Shown piece by piece: positions 40,731 through 51,345 of a DNA stretch of 64,000 nt. This DNA is from Muscardinus avellanarius. Its lineage: Eukaryota > Chordata > Mammalia > Rodentia > Gliridae. A program made the position numbers and the translations under genes. Location: NCBI GenBank assembly GCA_963383645.1, contig OY726576.1, positions 13,649,659 through 13,713,658 of the forward strand. Direction: 5' to 3'. How positions within the stretch are numbered: the stretch's first letter is position 1; every line of letters starts with the position of its first letter. The notes beneath the pieces are model-generated. The model made no database searches, was not told where the DNA came from, and saw only the letters and a list, made by a program, of their open reading frames with translations.

Positions 40731-43700
40731 CCCGGCACAGATGAGACAGTAGATGGAGGGTCTGAAACCCTGGGACTGCCTGGCATGGGGACAGTTTGGG
40801 TGGGCTTCCCCGAGACCTGCCCAGGGATTCTCACAGGGCTCCTGGGGGCCTCGGGACAGACTTGTCTGCACCCCCACCCCCAAAGCAGAGGGGCGGGCAC
40901 ATTCCTCCCTCTGCTCGTCCTCCAGCCCCTGCTTTCCCCACTTCCCAGCCCCTGCACCAGGGCTAGCGAACCTGCACCTCCAGCCCTGGGGATGGCTGGT
41001 CTCCGGCCTGCAGGAAGCCCCCAGGCCCACTGGGTCTCCAAAGCCCTGTCTTGCCCTCAGGACTAGCTGTCCCCTGGCACTCCATCCTCCTCCCGCCCGG
41101 ATCTCTGTGTGCATTGTTTATAGAGTTGCCTTGTTTGGTTAGATAGTCCGCTTCTCCAAACAGAAGGTGCCTGGCAGTTGCTAGGAAGACGGCAGCCCTG
41201 TCTTCCCAGTGTAACCTCCCCACGCTTCCTGGAAGGCGGGTGCTAACCGCCCTTCCAAGTGCTGGCGAGAGACAAGGCCATGAGGCTGGGCTAGCACAGA
41301 GGGCTGGGCTGGGCAGCTCTGTGCTGGGGACCCACAGGCACTTGCTCCTGTCCAGTTCTAGCCAGGGGAGGGATGACAGCTGTCCAGTCTTTAAGAACAG
41401 CCTCAGCATTCCGCTGCCCTCAGCCCTCAGAGCTCTAGCCTGGGGCCAGGGGTGGCAACTGGACCCCTGGGAGAGAGGTGCTCTATCTGTGCTCCCCAGC
41501 CCAGACTGGATACCTTGGCGTCTGGTCTCGTCCACCCAGGCACCTAGTTCTATCTCTGCCAAGGTGCCAGTGGCCAGCAAGAGCGTGCCAGGCCACGTGG
41601 GCAACATCCACACCAGTGTCTACAAACTGGACCTTCCAGTGCCTGGAACCAGCAAGATGGCTACGTGGTCATCGGTTAGGGAAGGCTTCTTGAGAGAAGG
41701 GAGAAGGGGGCTCTGGGAGCTGCTGCTGTTGCAGGTCTTTGATGCCAGAGGCCCATGAGAAGGAAGGAGTGGGGTGGCCCAGGAGGAGCTGAGTCACCTC
41801 CCAGGCAGCCATCGGCCTGGTCAGGATCCCGCCAGGCCTGTCTTTTCTGGGAGATGAGCTTGCCCTAGGGACCAAGTGCCAGAGGGGCAGGGGCGGAGAG
41901 CTGGCTGCAGGCCTGGGTTGGGGGTGGCTCCTTCAGGCTTGGCAGAGTGAGAGTTGAAGGGGGCTGGAGCATTCTGGGCATCATCTGAGCAATAAGGGGC
42001 TCTGGGGTCCCTCCTAGACCCCCCTCAGGCACACCCACCTCCACTCACCTTGAAGTGACAGTAGAAGGGGGTCTCTGGGCCGGGGTTCCCAAGAGGAGCT
42101 TTGGGGGAACACGTCGCCTCTCACCACAGATATCTCACCCTAAAGGCTTCTGCTGCCCAGTCTAAAAATACCCAAGGCTGCCTCCTCCTCCTGTTCCTTG
42201 CCCTCAGCCCTGCCGGCCTGGGCCTCTTCCTTGTGACCTCTGACCCCCAAGCTCGACCCCCACAAAGGTCAGGAAGCTCCCAACTCCCCAGCTGAGTTGT
42301 TCCTGGCCAGGATCCTCAGCTTCTCTTCTGCCCCCTCCCTGGTGGTCCCAGTTCCCAGGGTGCCCCATGAGTGTCCAGCTTCCTTCTGCAGGCTCAGCTG
42401 GGAGCGATGAAGATGGAGCCGGCCCCTCAGGGCCTCTCCTCCCTCACACCAACGACCGCCTCCCAGTGGTCCTCAAGTCTCACGCTGCTCTGTTCTCACC
42501 CCCAGGAAACACCCTCGGAGAGCCAGTGACCCCCCACTGGGTCCTGGATGGACAGCCGTGGCGCCCGGTCACCCTGGGAGAGCCGGTCAGTGCCCCGGTC
42601 ACCCCACCCTGGGCGGGGGTCCTGGCTCCTCTCCCCTTCCCAGTCACAGCGGGCAGGTCACTACCGCCTGAGGCCCCGCCCTCCCGGCGGGATGGTGTGA
42701 GCCGGCACACATGGAAGTCATTTTGGACTTCCTCCCCCTCTCCCTCCCTCCTCCCTCCCCCACCCGGCAGACCCCGGTGAGGCCAAGGCTTTCCAGGAGT
42801 CTCTGTGAAAAGAACCCAGGGGGAAACGCCGCTGTCCTTCCCCAGGCCCTGCTGCTAGGGGCAGGACCCGCAGCCCCACCGGCTCACGGGAGTCCACTTG
42901 TGGCCGAGGGGACAGTGCTCACTCTCCTGGGGCCCACAGGTGCAAGCCCAGCCTGACTGGCTTCTCCAGAACACTCTGCCTGGCCCCCTCCCAGCTCCTG
43001 CCCCTCGGTTCTTCCCACCTGGCCCCAGCTGCTGGCGCCACGCATCCGGGTTGTACACCACGAGGCTGGTAGCCGTGGTATGCCCCGCTCACAGAAGGAC
43101 AGACCGAGGCCCAGAGGGGTTGGAAAACTGTCCATGGTCATAGCTCTGTGGCCGGAGAGCCTGGCTGACTTCAGAGAGGTCCACCCCATTATCCAAGTGA
43201 AGCAAGGGGGAGGCGGAGAGGCGGCTGCAAAGGCTGGGGGAGGGGAGTGCAGGCCCTTCTCTGGGGTCCAGCGCTATGCTGCCCTATGCTGTGAGACTGT
43301 TCTTGACAGCCCGGGCATGTGCTGGGCTCACCCTTACTGTGGGCCTCCCTCTCTGATCGACCCGGGCTTTGATCAAGAGAAGCCCAGAAGGGCCCTGTTC
43401 ACCCAGGCCAGGCCCCTGTCTCTGCGCCTTGGCTGGACACATTCACATTGCAGGATGGGGATGGGGGTCACAGCAGAGGGCAGGACTACCAGGCGGGCAG
43501 AGAGTGAAGGTGAGAAGGGGCTGCAGGGGGACAGGGACCGTGAATGTGGCCTTCCATCCGGACCGCTGCTTCGCTCCCCGTGCAAACCTTTCCCCAACAG
43601 AGCAAGTGGCATTCCAGCCGCATGAGCTCACGGGGTGGGGGTGGGGGGCTTCTGGGGCCTGTGGTCGGGGAAGTGAGGGTGGTCTGCTCCCCACCTGCAG

Positions 43701-45485
43701 AGGGAAGCCCCCTGCCCATGACTCTGAGCCCCTTGGCCAGCACTGTAACCCGGTGCACTTTGGGATGAAAGGGGAAGGCCTGCAAGGGTGGGGGGGGAGA
43801 GCATTCTGAAGATATGGCGGCCCCCCAGGAATCTCCTGGGCTGGCTCCAGCCCTGGGCCCCCAGCCAGGCTGCATAGACGAAGGGGAAGGGGGAGAATTC
43901 CCACAGGGTGGAGAAGAACTGGAAAGAAGAGTCAGCCGCCTTGGCCAGTCCCTCTGATCTCCAGCAGAAAAGCCCGTGCCTGGGATGGGTCCCTGTTTAC
44001 CGTGTGAGCTCAGGTGTGGCGTGGGCCTGCTGGAGGCCACGGAGAGCTCTGGAGGCCGGGCAGCTTTGCCAGAATTGAACGTGGAAGAATAAAGTCAGAA
44101 TTCCACGGGGCTGGGGGTCAGCAAGATACAGAGAGAAGGGGCTGGGTGTGGCTCAATGGGTCCGCACTTGTGTGACACCCTAGCAAAGCCAGGCAAGTAA
44201 TGATGATGATGATGATGATGATAATACAGAAACAGGCCCCCGGAGACCACAGAGGCTGCCGGGAGGCCCAAGTCATGGCTACCCAATTATCTCCCACGAT
44301 GTCCTAAAGACCCCACTGTCGTCCTCTGCTTTTCATGTGCATCTCTTCTGGGCCCAAAAGAAGATGGTGGACCAAAGGAAGAGTCCACAACTGTGGGCAA
44401 AGCAGGGAATCTTTCTAGGACCCCTCTCCAGGGAGGACCTGTGTGCCCCTGGCAGGCTTTATTTCTGTTCCTCCAAGTGGCTGTTCGACAGAAAAGCGAA
44501 CACCCCGGTTTGGGGATATCTTTGCCTGTCCTCACCCCGGGAGACCGGGCAGCTTGGGGGCCTGCTGTCCCCATGATTTTTCTCACATCCTTCCTGCTCC
44601 CTGGTGGGCAGGAGGCCCAGGGACCTCCATCCCAGCCTGCACTCTTTCTTGCCCAGACCCTGCAGCTAGACATGGGGCTGGTGGTCTTGGAGGCTGGCGG
44701 CCAGGAGCTCCTGCTCGAGCTGGAAAAGAACCGGTAAGTACCAGGCTGGGGGACATCAGGAGCCCAGAACAGATCCGTCTCTGGAGGGACTAGTGCTGGG
44801 GCAGGCTGGGGAGAGGCCTTCAGAAGGGATAAAGGTGAGAGGGGAGTCTCATTAGCCCATGGCTGGGGCCCTTGGGGCTGAAGTGGACTGTGCAAGCTGG
44901 GTCCACCCCTGTGGGCACATCTAGTGGCCCAACCCAGGAGCAGCTTGACAGCTCCCTGCCAGAGATGCGAGAGCACCACCCAGTGGGCATCCCCAGGACG
45001 CGCTGTGTAGCTGGAGTCCGCGGATGGGACGGCACTCCAGGCTGAGTGCAGGGGAGGGCCACAGAGGCTACAGGGTCAAACACATTCAGAGAGGCAGCTT
45101 GTGTGGCCTGCCTGGGCGGCTCCATCTGCAGGAAATAAAGCGGGGGGCAATGGATGTGGGGTGTCTCCGCGGGGCCAGATCCCAGAAGGCAATTTTAGTG
45201 CTGCGCCAAAGATTTTGAGCTGGCGAATGAGTGTGCAGAACGGGTCTCAGGACGGCGCCCTGCGCTCAGTGGAGTGGGTGTCCAAGACGGAGAGTGGGGC
45301 CCTGGCACCGGCAGACTATATTACCAATACGCAGCCCTATTGAGGGCTAGTTTCCTTGCAGGCACCATTCATTCTGAGCTCTGCGTATTTTATTCTCCCT
45401 GATGGACTAAGATGGGCTACCATCCCTAGTTCCACCATTCCCAGCCACGGTTACCCTGGGGTTCAATCTCCCTACCCACTAATTG

Positions 45486-45532
<47 letters not shown>

Positions 45533-48500
45533 CACGCGCTGGCGTGTGCGCACCTGCAGCAGGAGAGCAAAGCTGGGGAAGGAGGAGGATGGCTGGGAGA
45601 TGGAGAAGCGACATCCGGGTCTCGGGATAGTCTGGAAGCAAAGAGGTCAGGGTTCAGCTGGAGTCAAAGATCTTTAAAGAAGAGCAATTGCCTCACGGTC
45701 CATTTGGTCTTGAGAAGGTGGGGCTGGGGAGCCCCGCCATGGTGGGCAGGACAGGCGCGGGTGTGGGCAGGTGGGATTTTCTTTTCTCTGGAAGGAGGTG
45801 TGAGCATGTGGGGTCTAGACACCTGAGGAAAAGTCCTGAGGATTTGGGATGGGAGGAGGCAGTGGGATCTCAGCAAGAGATCAGATTCTCAGCAAGGCAG
45901 GCAGGGGCGGGGGGCCAGGGAGCGCACCAGGTCGTGCCCCCTCCTCAGTATCTCTGGAATCGTGGCGTCATCCTCTCCTGACCTGAACGTCCAGCGGCTC
46001 CCCGAGTCTTCCTGTCTATATTCCTGCTATACCCTGAAGGCTCCTTTCCGACCTCTACCTTCTCCCTCTAGCCCAAGGTTTTTCTGAGCAGAACAAAGGG
46101 CAGTCTCTTCCGTCCCCTCTTAGGACACGCGGGTGCCTCGACCACAGAGCTACTTAGCGCTGGGGGAAGGTGGGCAGCCACCCGCCCGGGAGGCAGGGCT
46201 AAATGAGTGACCCCTAAAACGCCCCTCCCAGCAGGTTGCTGGCCCCCGGATATACAGAAACCCACTACAGCCCAGACGGACAGCCACTTGTACTGGCCCC
46301 CAACCACACGGTGAGACGCTTCCTGGGCCCTGAGGGCAGGTGAGGGGTGCTAGGGATGTGCCCCTGAAGTAGCCCATCCCAATCCTACCCCACTCCTCAT
46401 CTCCTAAGGAGAGGTTGGATCGGCGGCCCCTGCCCCTCCCGCTCCATTCCTGGCTGAGACTCAGGGTGGTCCCTTCATCTCCAGGATCACTGCCACTACC
46501 ACGGCCATGCGAGGGGCTTCCCCCACTCCTGGGTGGTCCTCAGCGCCTGTTCTGAGATGCGGTGAGCAGTTGGGGGGAGGGGACAGGGCCTGGGCTGAGG
46601 CAAGAGCTCCCTCACACCCCCTCACCCCACCCTACCCTAGTGGTCTCATCAGACTCAACGGCAGCCACAGCTATTACCTGCGCCCCTGGCCACCTGGACG
46701 CTCCCAGGACTTCTCAACCCACAGAATCTTCCGGATGGAACAGCTGCACTCCTGGAGAGGGGCCTGTGGCCACCCAGACCCAGAGGACCCAGGCGGCATG
46801 GCCAACCTTCCTCCTGCCCGCCAGAGCAGGGTCAGGGGTGGGAGGTGGTGGGAGTGGAAATGAAGTGCCCACAGACCCCCCAGATCAGAAGGGGCAGGCC
46901 CGCAGGCCGCAGACCAGGGTCACCTGTGCGGACGTGTGTTAACCTGGAGGATGAAGAAGCGCTTTCTAACGAAAGCTTAAAACTGTTCTGAGGTTTAGGG
47001 CTGGTGGTAGGGGACTTGGGGCCGCAGCCTGACACTTGGGGTCACTGTCTGCCCTGGGCAGGAGCATCGAGAAGCCCCCAGAAGCCCGAGGTACCTGGAG
47101 CTGTACTTAGTGGCTGACCACGCCCTGGTGAGCAGAGACCCCAGGGGCTGGGGGGCTGGACGGGGCCAGCTCAGCCCCTCACTCGCCCCGCGGTTTCTCC
47201 ATCCCAGTTCTTAACCCAGCACCGGAACTTGAACCACACCAAACAGCGTCTCCTGGAGGTCGCCAACTATGTGGACCAGGTGGGGGGCTGCGGCGCGGCC
47301 GTGGGGGGTGCGAGGGGCCTTGTCCCGGCCTCGCACCTAGGGCCACCGTCCCGTGCTCAACCCCGCCCTGCCCGGCTCTCAGATTCTCAGGACCCTGGAC
47401 ATCCAGGTGGTGCTGACCGGCCTGGAGGTGTGGACGGAGCAGGACCGCAGCCGCGTGTCCGCCGACGCCGACGCCACGCTCCGGGCCTTCCTGCGGTGGC
47501 GCCGGGCGCTGCGGCGGCCGCACGACTCCGCGCAGCTGCTCACGTGGGTGGCCCCGGCCGGGGGTCGTGGGCGGGCGGGGGTCCGGCCGGCCGGCCGCTC
47601 ACGCGCTCCGCCCGCCCGCAGGGGCCGCAGCTTCGACGGCGCCACCGTGGGCCTGGCGCCCGTCGAGGGCATGTGCGGCGCCGAGAGCTCGGGAGGCGTG
47701 AGCATGGTGAGCGCGGCCGGGGGAGGGGCGGGCGGCCGGCCGGCCCGCGGTGACCCCCTGTCCCCCAGGACCACGCGGAGCTCCCGGTCGGCGCCGCGGC
47801 CACCGTGGCCCACGAGATCGGACACAGCCTCGGCCTCCGCCACGACCCCGACGGCTGCTGCGCGGAGGCCGCGGCCGAGCAGGGCGGCTGCGTCATGGAG
47901 GCGGCCACGGGGTACGCGCGGCGCCCCCCCGTGGCTCCCCGTTTCCCTTCCCTAACACGGGGAGGGCGATCCCCGCCGGCCCCCGCGCCGTCGGTGAGGC
48001 TCGGTGGAGGAGAGCGGGCGGCGGGCTCCCCGAGGCCATCTCCGGGCGCCCCGTCCGTCCACCGGGGGGCTCCGCTGACCCCCGCCCCCCCCCGCAGGCA
48101 CCCGTTCCCGCGCGTGTTCAGCGCCTGCAGCCGCCGCCAGCTGCGCGCCTTCTTCCGCAAGGGCGGGGGCGCCTGCCTCGCCGACGCCCCGGGGCCCGGG
48201 CTGCGGCTGCCGCCCGCGCGCTGCGGGAACGGCTTCGTGGAGCCGGGCGAGGACTGCGACTGCGGCGCCGGCCAGGTCCGCCCCGGGCCGCCCCGGGCGA
48301 GGGCGGCGAGGCCCGGCGGGGTGCGCGCTCACCCGCTCCCGCCTCTGACCCAGGGGTGCCCGGACCCCTGCTGCCGCGCCCGCACCTGCTCGCTCCGCGC
48401 GGGGGCCCAGTGCGCCCGGGGCGCCTGCTGCGCGCGCTGCCGGGTGAGCCGCCTGCAGGCTTGGCTGGCCCGCGCCCCTGCTGGGGAGGTCCGCTCGGCC

Positions 48501-51345
48501 GCCCCGCTGTCCCGCCGCCCCCCAGCCCAGCTCTCAGGAATCTCATGCCTCTCTCTCTGCCCTCCCCTAACCGGGCCACCGAGCAGCTGAAGCCGGCTGG
48601 CACGCCCTGCCGCCGGGCTACGGGGGACTGCGACCTGCCCGAGTTCTGCACCGGCGCGTCCCCGCTCTGTCCCCGGGACGTTTACCTCCTGGACGGCTCG
48701 CCCTGTGCCGGCGGCCGCGGCTACTGCATGGACGGCGAGTGCCCCACGCTGGAGGGGCAGTGCCAGCGGCTCTGGGGGCCTGGTGAGACCACCCCGCGGC
48801 CCTCCTCGGGTCGGCCCATTCTACTGTGTGTGTGTGTGGGGGGGTGAGCAGTGGGGTGGGGCGGACGGACGCCGGGCTGCGGCCCTCCCCGGGATGCCCC
48901 AGCCCCGCCCGTTGCTCCCCAGGCTCCCGCCCCGCCCCGGACACCTGTTTCCAGGTGGTGAATTCTGCGGGAGACGCCCGTGGGAACTGTGGCCAGGACC
49001 GTGGGGGCCGCTTCCTGCCCTGTGCGCCGAGGTGAGCAGCGGGGTGGGCCTCGGAAGTGGGGCCCTCCATGCTGCTGACCCCCTTCCCCCCCCAGGGATG
49101 CTCTGTGCGGGAAGCTGCAGTGCCTGGGCGGGGACCCAAACCCTCTGGACCTCGCGGTCCCCCTGGAAGTCAGCGGCGTGGCCTGTCCTGGGGCCTCTGC
49201 CTTCTCAGAGGCACAGCACGGGCTGCCTGACTTGGGGCTGGTGGAGCCGGGCACCCGGTGTGGACCTAGAATGGTGAGTCTGCCAGCGGGCCCCTCCTAG
49301 CCACTTGAGTCTGGTGGACCAGGACATCGCCCCTCACCACACAGTGGGCATGCTGCCCGCAGGTGTGCCAAGACAGACGCTGCCAGAATGCTACCTTCCA
49401 GGAGCTGGAGGGCTGCCTGACCACCTGCCACAACCGCGGGGTGAGTAGCCGGCGGGGGGCGGCCTTGGGGCTCCGGATCCCACTGGACCCTCCTCTCCTC
49501 TTCTCTCTGCAGGTCTGCAACAGTAACCAGAACTGCCACTGCCATCCAGGCTGGGCCCCGCCCTTCTGCGCGGAGCCAGGCTTGGGTGGCAGTGTGGACA
49601 GCGGCCCTGTGCAGCCTGAAGGTGAGCTGGTGGGGCAGGCGGGCGGGGGGGGGGGGGCAGACTGCCAGAGAGGGGGTGGGGGTGCACCCGCTCAGGACTT
49701 AGGCCGTGTCCTCCGCAGGCAGGGATGCCTTCCCGCTGGCTCTGCTCCTCAGCTGCCTGCTGCCTCTGCTCCCAGGGGCCGGCCTGGCCTGGTGCTGCCG
49801 CCAGGGGTTCCATCTCCAGCGATGCCCCTTGAGATGCAGGAGGAACCCTAGGTAGGCCCGGAGCGCCCAGCCTGTGAGGGTTCCATTCCTACTTCCTGAG
49901 CTCCCTCCGGGGATCCTGCTTCTCTGAGCCCACAGGGGCTGTGGGGAGCTGGGTAGGGTCTCCTGTCTGGCCCCCAGGTGCAGAGAGACCCCTGAGGCAG
50001 TTGGAGAGAAGTCTCAGTGCCTCTGGGCAAGCCCAGGGTGCGAGCCCTGCCTCAGCCCTATCCCACGGCAGCCGCAGCCCCTGTCCAGGACTCCCGGGTC
50101 TGCTGCTCCCACCCGGAGGCTGCCTCACCTCCACTCGTTTCCCCAGCAGCTGCCCACATTAGTGTTCTGCTGCGTCTCAGGAGGCCTCCCCAGCCTCTGC
50201 CCAAATCCTTCCAGCTCCCCCGTGCCAGCTGAGCCCTCCACACCACTGGTCAGCTACGTGCTAGCCGCTCTTGTGTCGGGGGCAGCCTGGAGCCCAGTTC
50301 TCTGTGACCTGGGAGGAGGGTTACCTAGTACTAAACACCCTTTCTGGGGCCCCAGGTCCCAGCCTGGCATTGGGAGTGCTCTGGGCCAGCCGAGGGAGAG
50401 GTCAGGGTTTGGGCAGAGGGCATTCAGGCAGGGCCAGGGCACCGCCCAGGCCCCCGAGCCAGTTGAGGTGGCTGCGGTCTGGGCAGAGGAGCAAGGCGGG
50501 CAGAGCTTGGTGTGTCAGCGTGGCAGGGGCTCTGCAAGGGAGTGGCAGCTGCATCTCCTCACCAGGGTGGGGTCTTGAGGGTAGTGGGTCTGGTTCCATT
50601 CAGACATCAAAGCAAGTGTTGAAGCCTGGGGTATTGCAGCCTGGGTTCAATCACTAGCACTGCAAAAGAGTAAATAAATAAATTTAGGTAACCCCCAAAA
50701 CAGCTCGGCAAGGCCCTGGGAGATGGCTTGGAGTTATCGAGGGCAGCAAGGTAGCCAGCAGCAAAAGGTGCGGGCGGGCACCCCTCCCACAGGGGGTCGG
50801 GGCAGCCCTCAAAGGCCCTGGGTGATGTCAATATCTGGAGGGTGCCAGGAGGCTGGGGTGGTGGCAGAGCTTGGGAGAAATGTCAGGGCTGGAGAGAGGA
50901 GGAGCCAGGGACCTGGGAAGGCATGGGTCTCTAGTAAGGCCCAAGGGTTTCCCATCGGGAGGGAGGGGCAGGAAGGAGCCAGAGAATGCTTCAGCGTAGA
51001 AACGTGGGCACTCAGTGCAGAACTCAGGTGGGCCCTGTGCTCTGGTGCCCTGCTTAGGGTCACTCTTGAACCTCCTGGCTTCGGATTCTCTTGCCCAGGT
51101 CCAAAGATGGCTCATGCAGGGACCACCCCCTGGGTGGCCTCCCTGCCATGGAGCTGGGGCCCACCGCCACTGGAAAGTCCCAGGCCCTGGGTGAGTGAGG
51201 CTCCAGGGGGGTGGGGAAGGGAGGTGCAGGGTGGGCCCTTTAGATGGGCCCCTCTTTGCTCCTGCCCACTGTGTCCATGCCTTCACCCTTCCCGCCATTG
51301 CTCCCAGACCCTGAGAATTCTGCCAGAGCCCAACAGCCACCCTGA
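40628..51345 (+). CDS. ADAM33: ADAM33 metalloprotease-disintegrin, whole gene, 21 coding exons
   Basis: Type I membrane zinc protease of the adamalysin family. Exons: 40628-40706, 42506-42585, 44657-44733, 46232-46310, 46485-46561, 46641-46830, 47062-47127, 47208-47279, 47383-47543, 47622-47706, 47769-47911, 48098-48275, 48354-48443, 48587-48782, 48923-49031, 49096-49273, 49363-49440, 49513-49621, 49719-49851, 51099-51190, 51308-51345. All phases join; total 2,310 nt, 769 aa (human 813 aa as I recall). Domains: signal 1-26, prodomain to about 204, metalloprotease with [12 protein letters not shown] at 337-348 and Met-turn CVME, disintegrin from about 413, cysteine-rich, EGF-like near 647-665, TM near 687-709, 60-residue tail. 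All catalytic residues are intact. The last coding exon is out of frame relative to the human tail. ADAM33 and not ADAM19 or ADAM12 because the sequence follows human ADAM33 along its length and because SIGLEC1 is adjacent. Confidence 0.95.
40707..42505. other. ADAM33: ADAM33 intron 1, unique sequence
   Basis: 1.8 kb without SINEs. Long frames on both strands reflect GC content. Confidence 0.55.
42506..42585 (+). CDS. ADAM33: ADAM33 exon 2: prodomain start
   Basis: Residues 27-53, with [12 protein letters not shown] as in the human prodomain. The donor CCG/GTCAGT leaves phase 0, which restores the human spacing to DMGL in the next exon. Confidence 0.9.
44132..44226 (+). repeat. Old ID-like element with (ATG)n
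   Basis: GGGGCTGGGTGTGGCTCAATGG followed by AGCAAAGCCAGGCAAG and seven to eight ATG/GAT units, in ADAM33 intron 2. Confidence 0.45.
44657..44733 (+). CDS. ADAM33: ADAM33 exon 3: prodomain
   Basis: Residues 54-78: [20 protein letters not shown] and so on to KN. Acceptor TTGCCCAG. A second AG nine bases further in (CTGCAG) would drop three residues and is less likely. Confidence 0.9.
45487..45536. repeat. (TG)n microsatellite
   Basis: About 20 TG units running into GCGCGCGCAC, in ADAM33 intron 3. Confidence 0.92.
46232..46310 (+). CDS. ADAM33: ADAM33 exon 4: prodomain, tandem acceptor
   Basis: Residues 79-105, [20 protein letters not shown] then VLAPNHT. The acceptor is a NAGNAG (CAGCAG, 46229-46234): using the first gives KNRRLL, which fits human KNHRLL in length, and the second gives KNRLL. 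The first is chosen here. Confidence 0.88.
46485..46561 (+). CDS. ADAM33: ADAM33 exon 5: prodomain, candidate cysteine switch
   Basis: Residues 106-130: [20 protein letters not shown] then ACSEM. C127 aligns to the human C133 cysteine-switch position as I recall it. The neighbouring human C131 is serine here. Donor GCG/GTGAGC. Confidence 0.88.
46641..46830 (+). CDS. ADAM33: ADAM33 exon 6: prodomain C-terminal part
   Basis: Residues 131-194. It contains [32 protein letters not shown] and a conserved cysteine C173 in [11 protein letters not shown] is a sequon. Acceptor TACCCTAG, donor GCAGG/GTCAGG. Confidence 0.9.
47062..47127 (+). CDS. ADAM33: ADAM33 exon 7: pro-protein cleavage region and start of catalytic domain
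   Basis: Residues 195-216: [20 protein letters not shown] and AL. Only a minimal RSPR precedes [10 protein letters not shown]; the multi-basic run I recall in human (RREARRTRK) is reduced, so furin cleavage may be weaker. Donor CCTG/GTGAGC. Confidence 0.9.
47208..47279 (+). CDS. ADAM33: ADAM33 exon 8: metalloprotease domain
   Basis: Residues 217-240: [20 protein letters not shown] and YVDQ, nearly identical to human. Acceptor CATCCCAG, donor CCAG/GTGGGG. Confidence 0.92.
47383..47543 (+). CDS. ADAM33: ADAM33 exon 9: metalloprotease domain
   Basis: Residues 241-293: [20 protein letters not shown] through [10 protein letters not shown]. This exon opens a CpG-rich block in which nearly every third codon base is G or C. 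Donor TCAC/GTGGGT. Confidence 0.92.
47622..47706 (+). CDS. ADAM33: ADAM33 exon 10: metalloprotease domain
   Basis: Residues 294-322: [20 protein letters not shown] and ESSGGVSM. The next intron is only 62 nt (47707-47768), close to the lower limit for mammalian introns. Confidence 0.91.
47769..47911 (+). CDS. ADAM33: ADAM33 exon 11: zinc-binding active site
   Basis: Residues 323-369. [12 protein letters not shown] is encoded at 47811-47846: H337, H341 and H347 bind zinc and E338 is the general base. The Met-turn CVMEAATG follows. All catalytic residues are present, so an active enzyme is expected. Confidence 0.95.
48098..48275 (+). CDS. ADAM33: ADAM33 exon 12: end of protease, start of disintegrin domain
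   Basis: Residues 370-429: [20 protein letters not shown], then [18 protein letters not shown], the standard opening of an ADAM disintegrin domain with its calcium-site acidic residues. Confidence 0.93.
48354..48443 (+). CDS. ADAM33: ADAM33 exon 13: disintegrin domain
   Basis: Residues 430-459, ten of them cysteine-type positions of the fold: [20 protein letters not shown] then [10 protein letters not shown]. Acceptor TGACCCAG, donor CCGG/GTGAGC. Confidence 0.91.
48587..48782 (+). CDS. ADAM33: ADAM33 exon 14: disintegrin loop and cysteine-rich start
   Basis: Residues 460-524. It contains [17 protein letters not shown], the disintegrin loop (no RGD), then VYLLDGSPC and [15 protein letters not shown]. 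Acceptor CGAGCAG, donor CCTG/GTGAGA. Confidence 0.93.
48923..49031 (+). CDS. ADAM33: ADAM33 exon 15: cysteine-rich domain
   Basis: Residues 525-560: [18 protein letters not shown] and on to CAPR. Closely follows human. Acceptor CTCCCCAG, donor CGAG/GTGAGC. Confidence 0.92.
49096..49273 (+). CDS. ADAM33: ADAM33 exon 16: cysteine-rich domain
   Basis: Residues 561-620: [12 protein letters not shown], then a divergent middle, then [14 protein letters not shown]. The poly-C stretch before the acceptor is a strong pyrimidine tract. Confidence 0.91.
49363..49440 (+). CDS. ADAM33: ADAM33 exon 17: cysteine-rich domain end
   Basis: Residues 621-646: [20 protein letters not shown] and TCHNRG. NAT is a sequon. 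Acceptor CCCGCAG, donor GGG/GTGAGT. Confidence 0.91.
49513..49621 (+). CDS. ADAM33: ADAM33 exon 18: EGF-like segment
   Basis: Residues 647-682: [19 protein letters not shown] is the EGF-like core, followed by a [11 protein letters not shown] stalk. Acceptor CTCTGCAG, donor GAAG/GTGAGC. Confidence 0.92.
49719..49851 (+). CDS. ADAM33: ADAM33 exon 19: transmembrane and juxtamembrane segment
   Basis: Residues 683-726. [20 protein letters not shown] then WCC is the membrane span, followed by a basic stretch (RCRRNP). The donor TAG/GTAGGC is preceded by CCT; retention of the next intron would give a stop at once (CCT AGG TAG). Confidence 0.9.
51099..51190 (+). CDS. ADAM33: ADAM33 exon 20: cytoplasmic tail
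   Basis: Residues 727-757: [20 protein letters not shown] then [10 protein letters not shown], aligned with human [22 protein letters not shown]. It follows a 1.25-kb intron, the first long one since intron 3. Donor CTGG/GTGAGT. Confidence 0.88.
51308..51345 (+). CDS. ADAM33: ADAM33 exon 21: last coding exon, frameshifted tail
   Basis: Reads [12 protein letters not shown] and TGA (51343-51345). DPENS matches human, then the frame departs; the human-like continuation (EP-SHPEKP) lies in another frame from 51327 on, so a one-base gain near 51321-51327 is inferred. The exon itself continues to a donor CAAG/GTAGGT at 51381, 36 nt past the stop, too close to trigger nonsense-mediated decay under the usual 50-nt rule. 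Confidence 0.75.

Larger units (their letters stand above)
47280..48800. other. ADAM33: Intragenic CpG-rich block over ADAM33 exons 9-14
   Basis: CpG is frequent in both the exons and the very short introns, with long runs such as GCGGCGCCGG, in contrast to the CpG-poor flanks. It covers the protease and disintegrin coding exons. It could be an intragenic CpG island or the result of GC-biased gene conversion. Confidence 0.7.

Noticed and set aside
47750..48847. 365-codon open frame on the + strand across ADAM33
   Set aside because: It runs through introns in a different frame from the ADAM33 exons, and arises because stop codons are rare in CpG-rich DNA.
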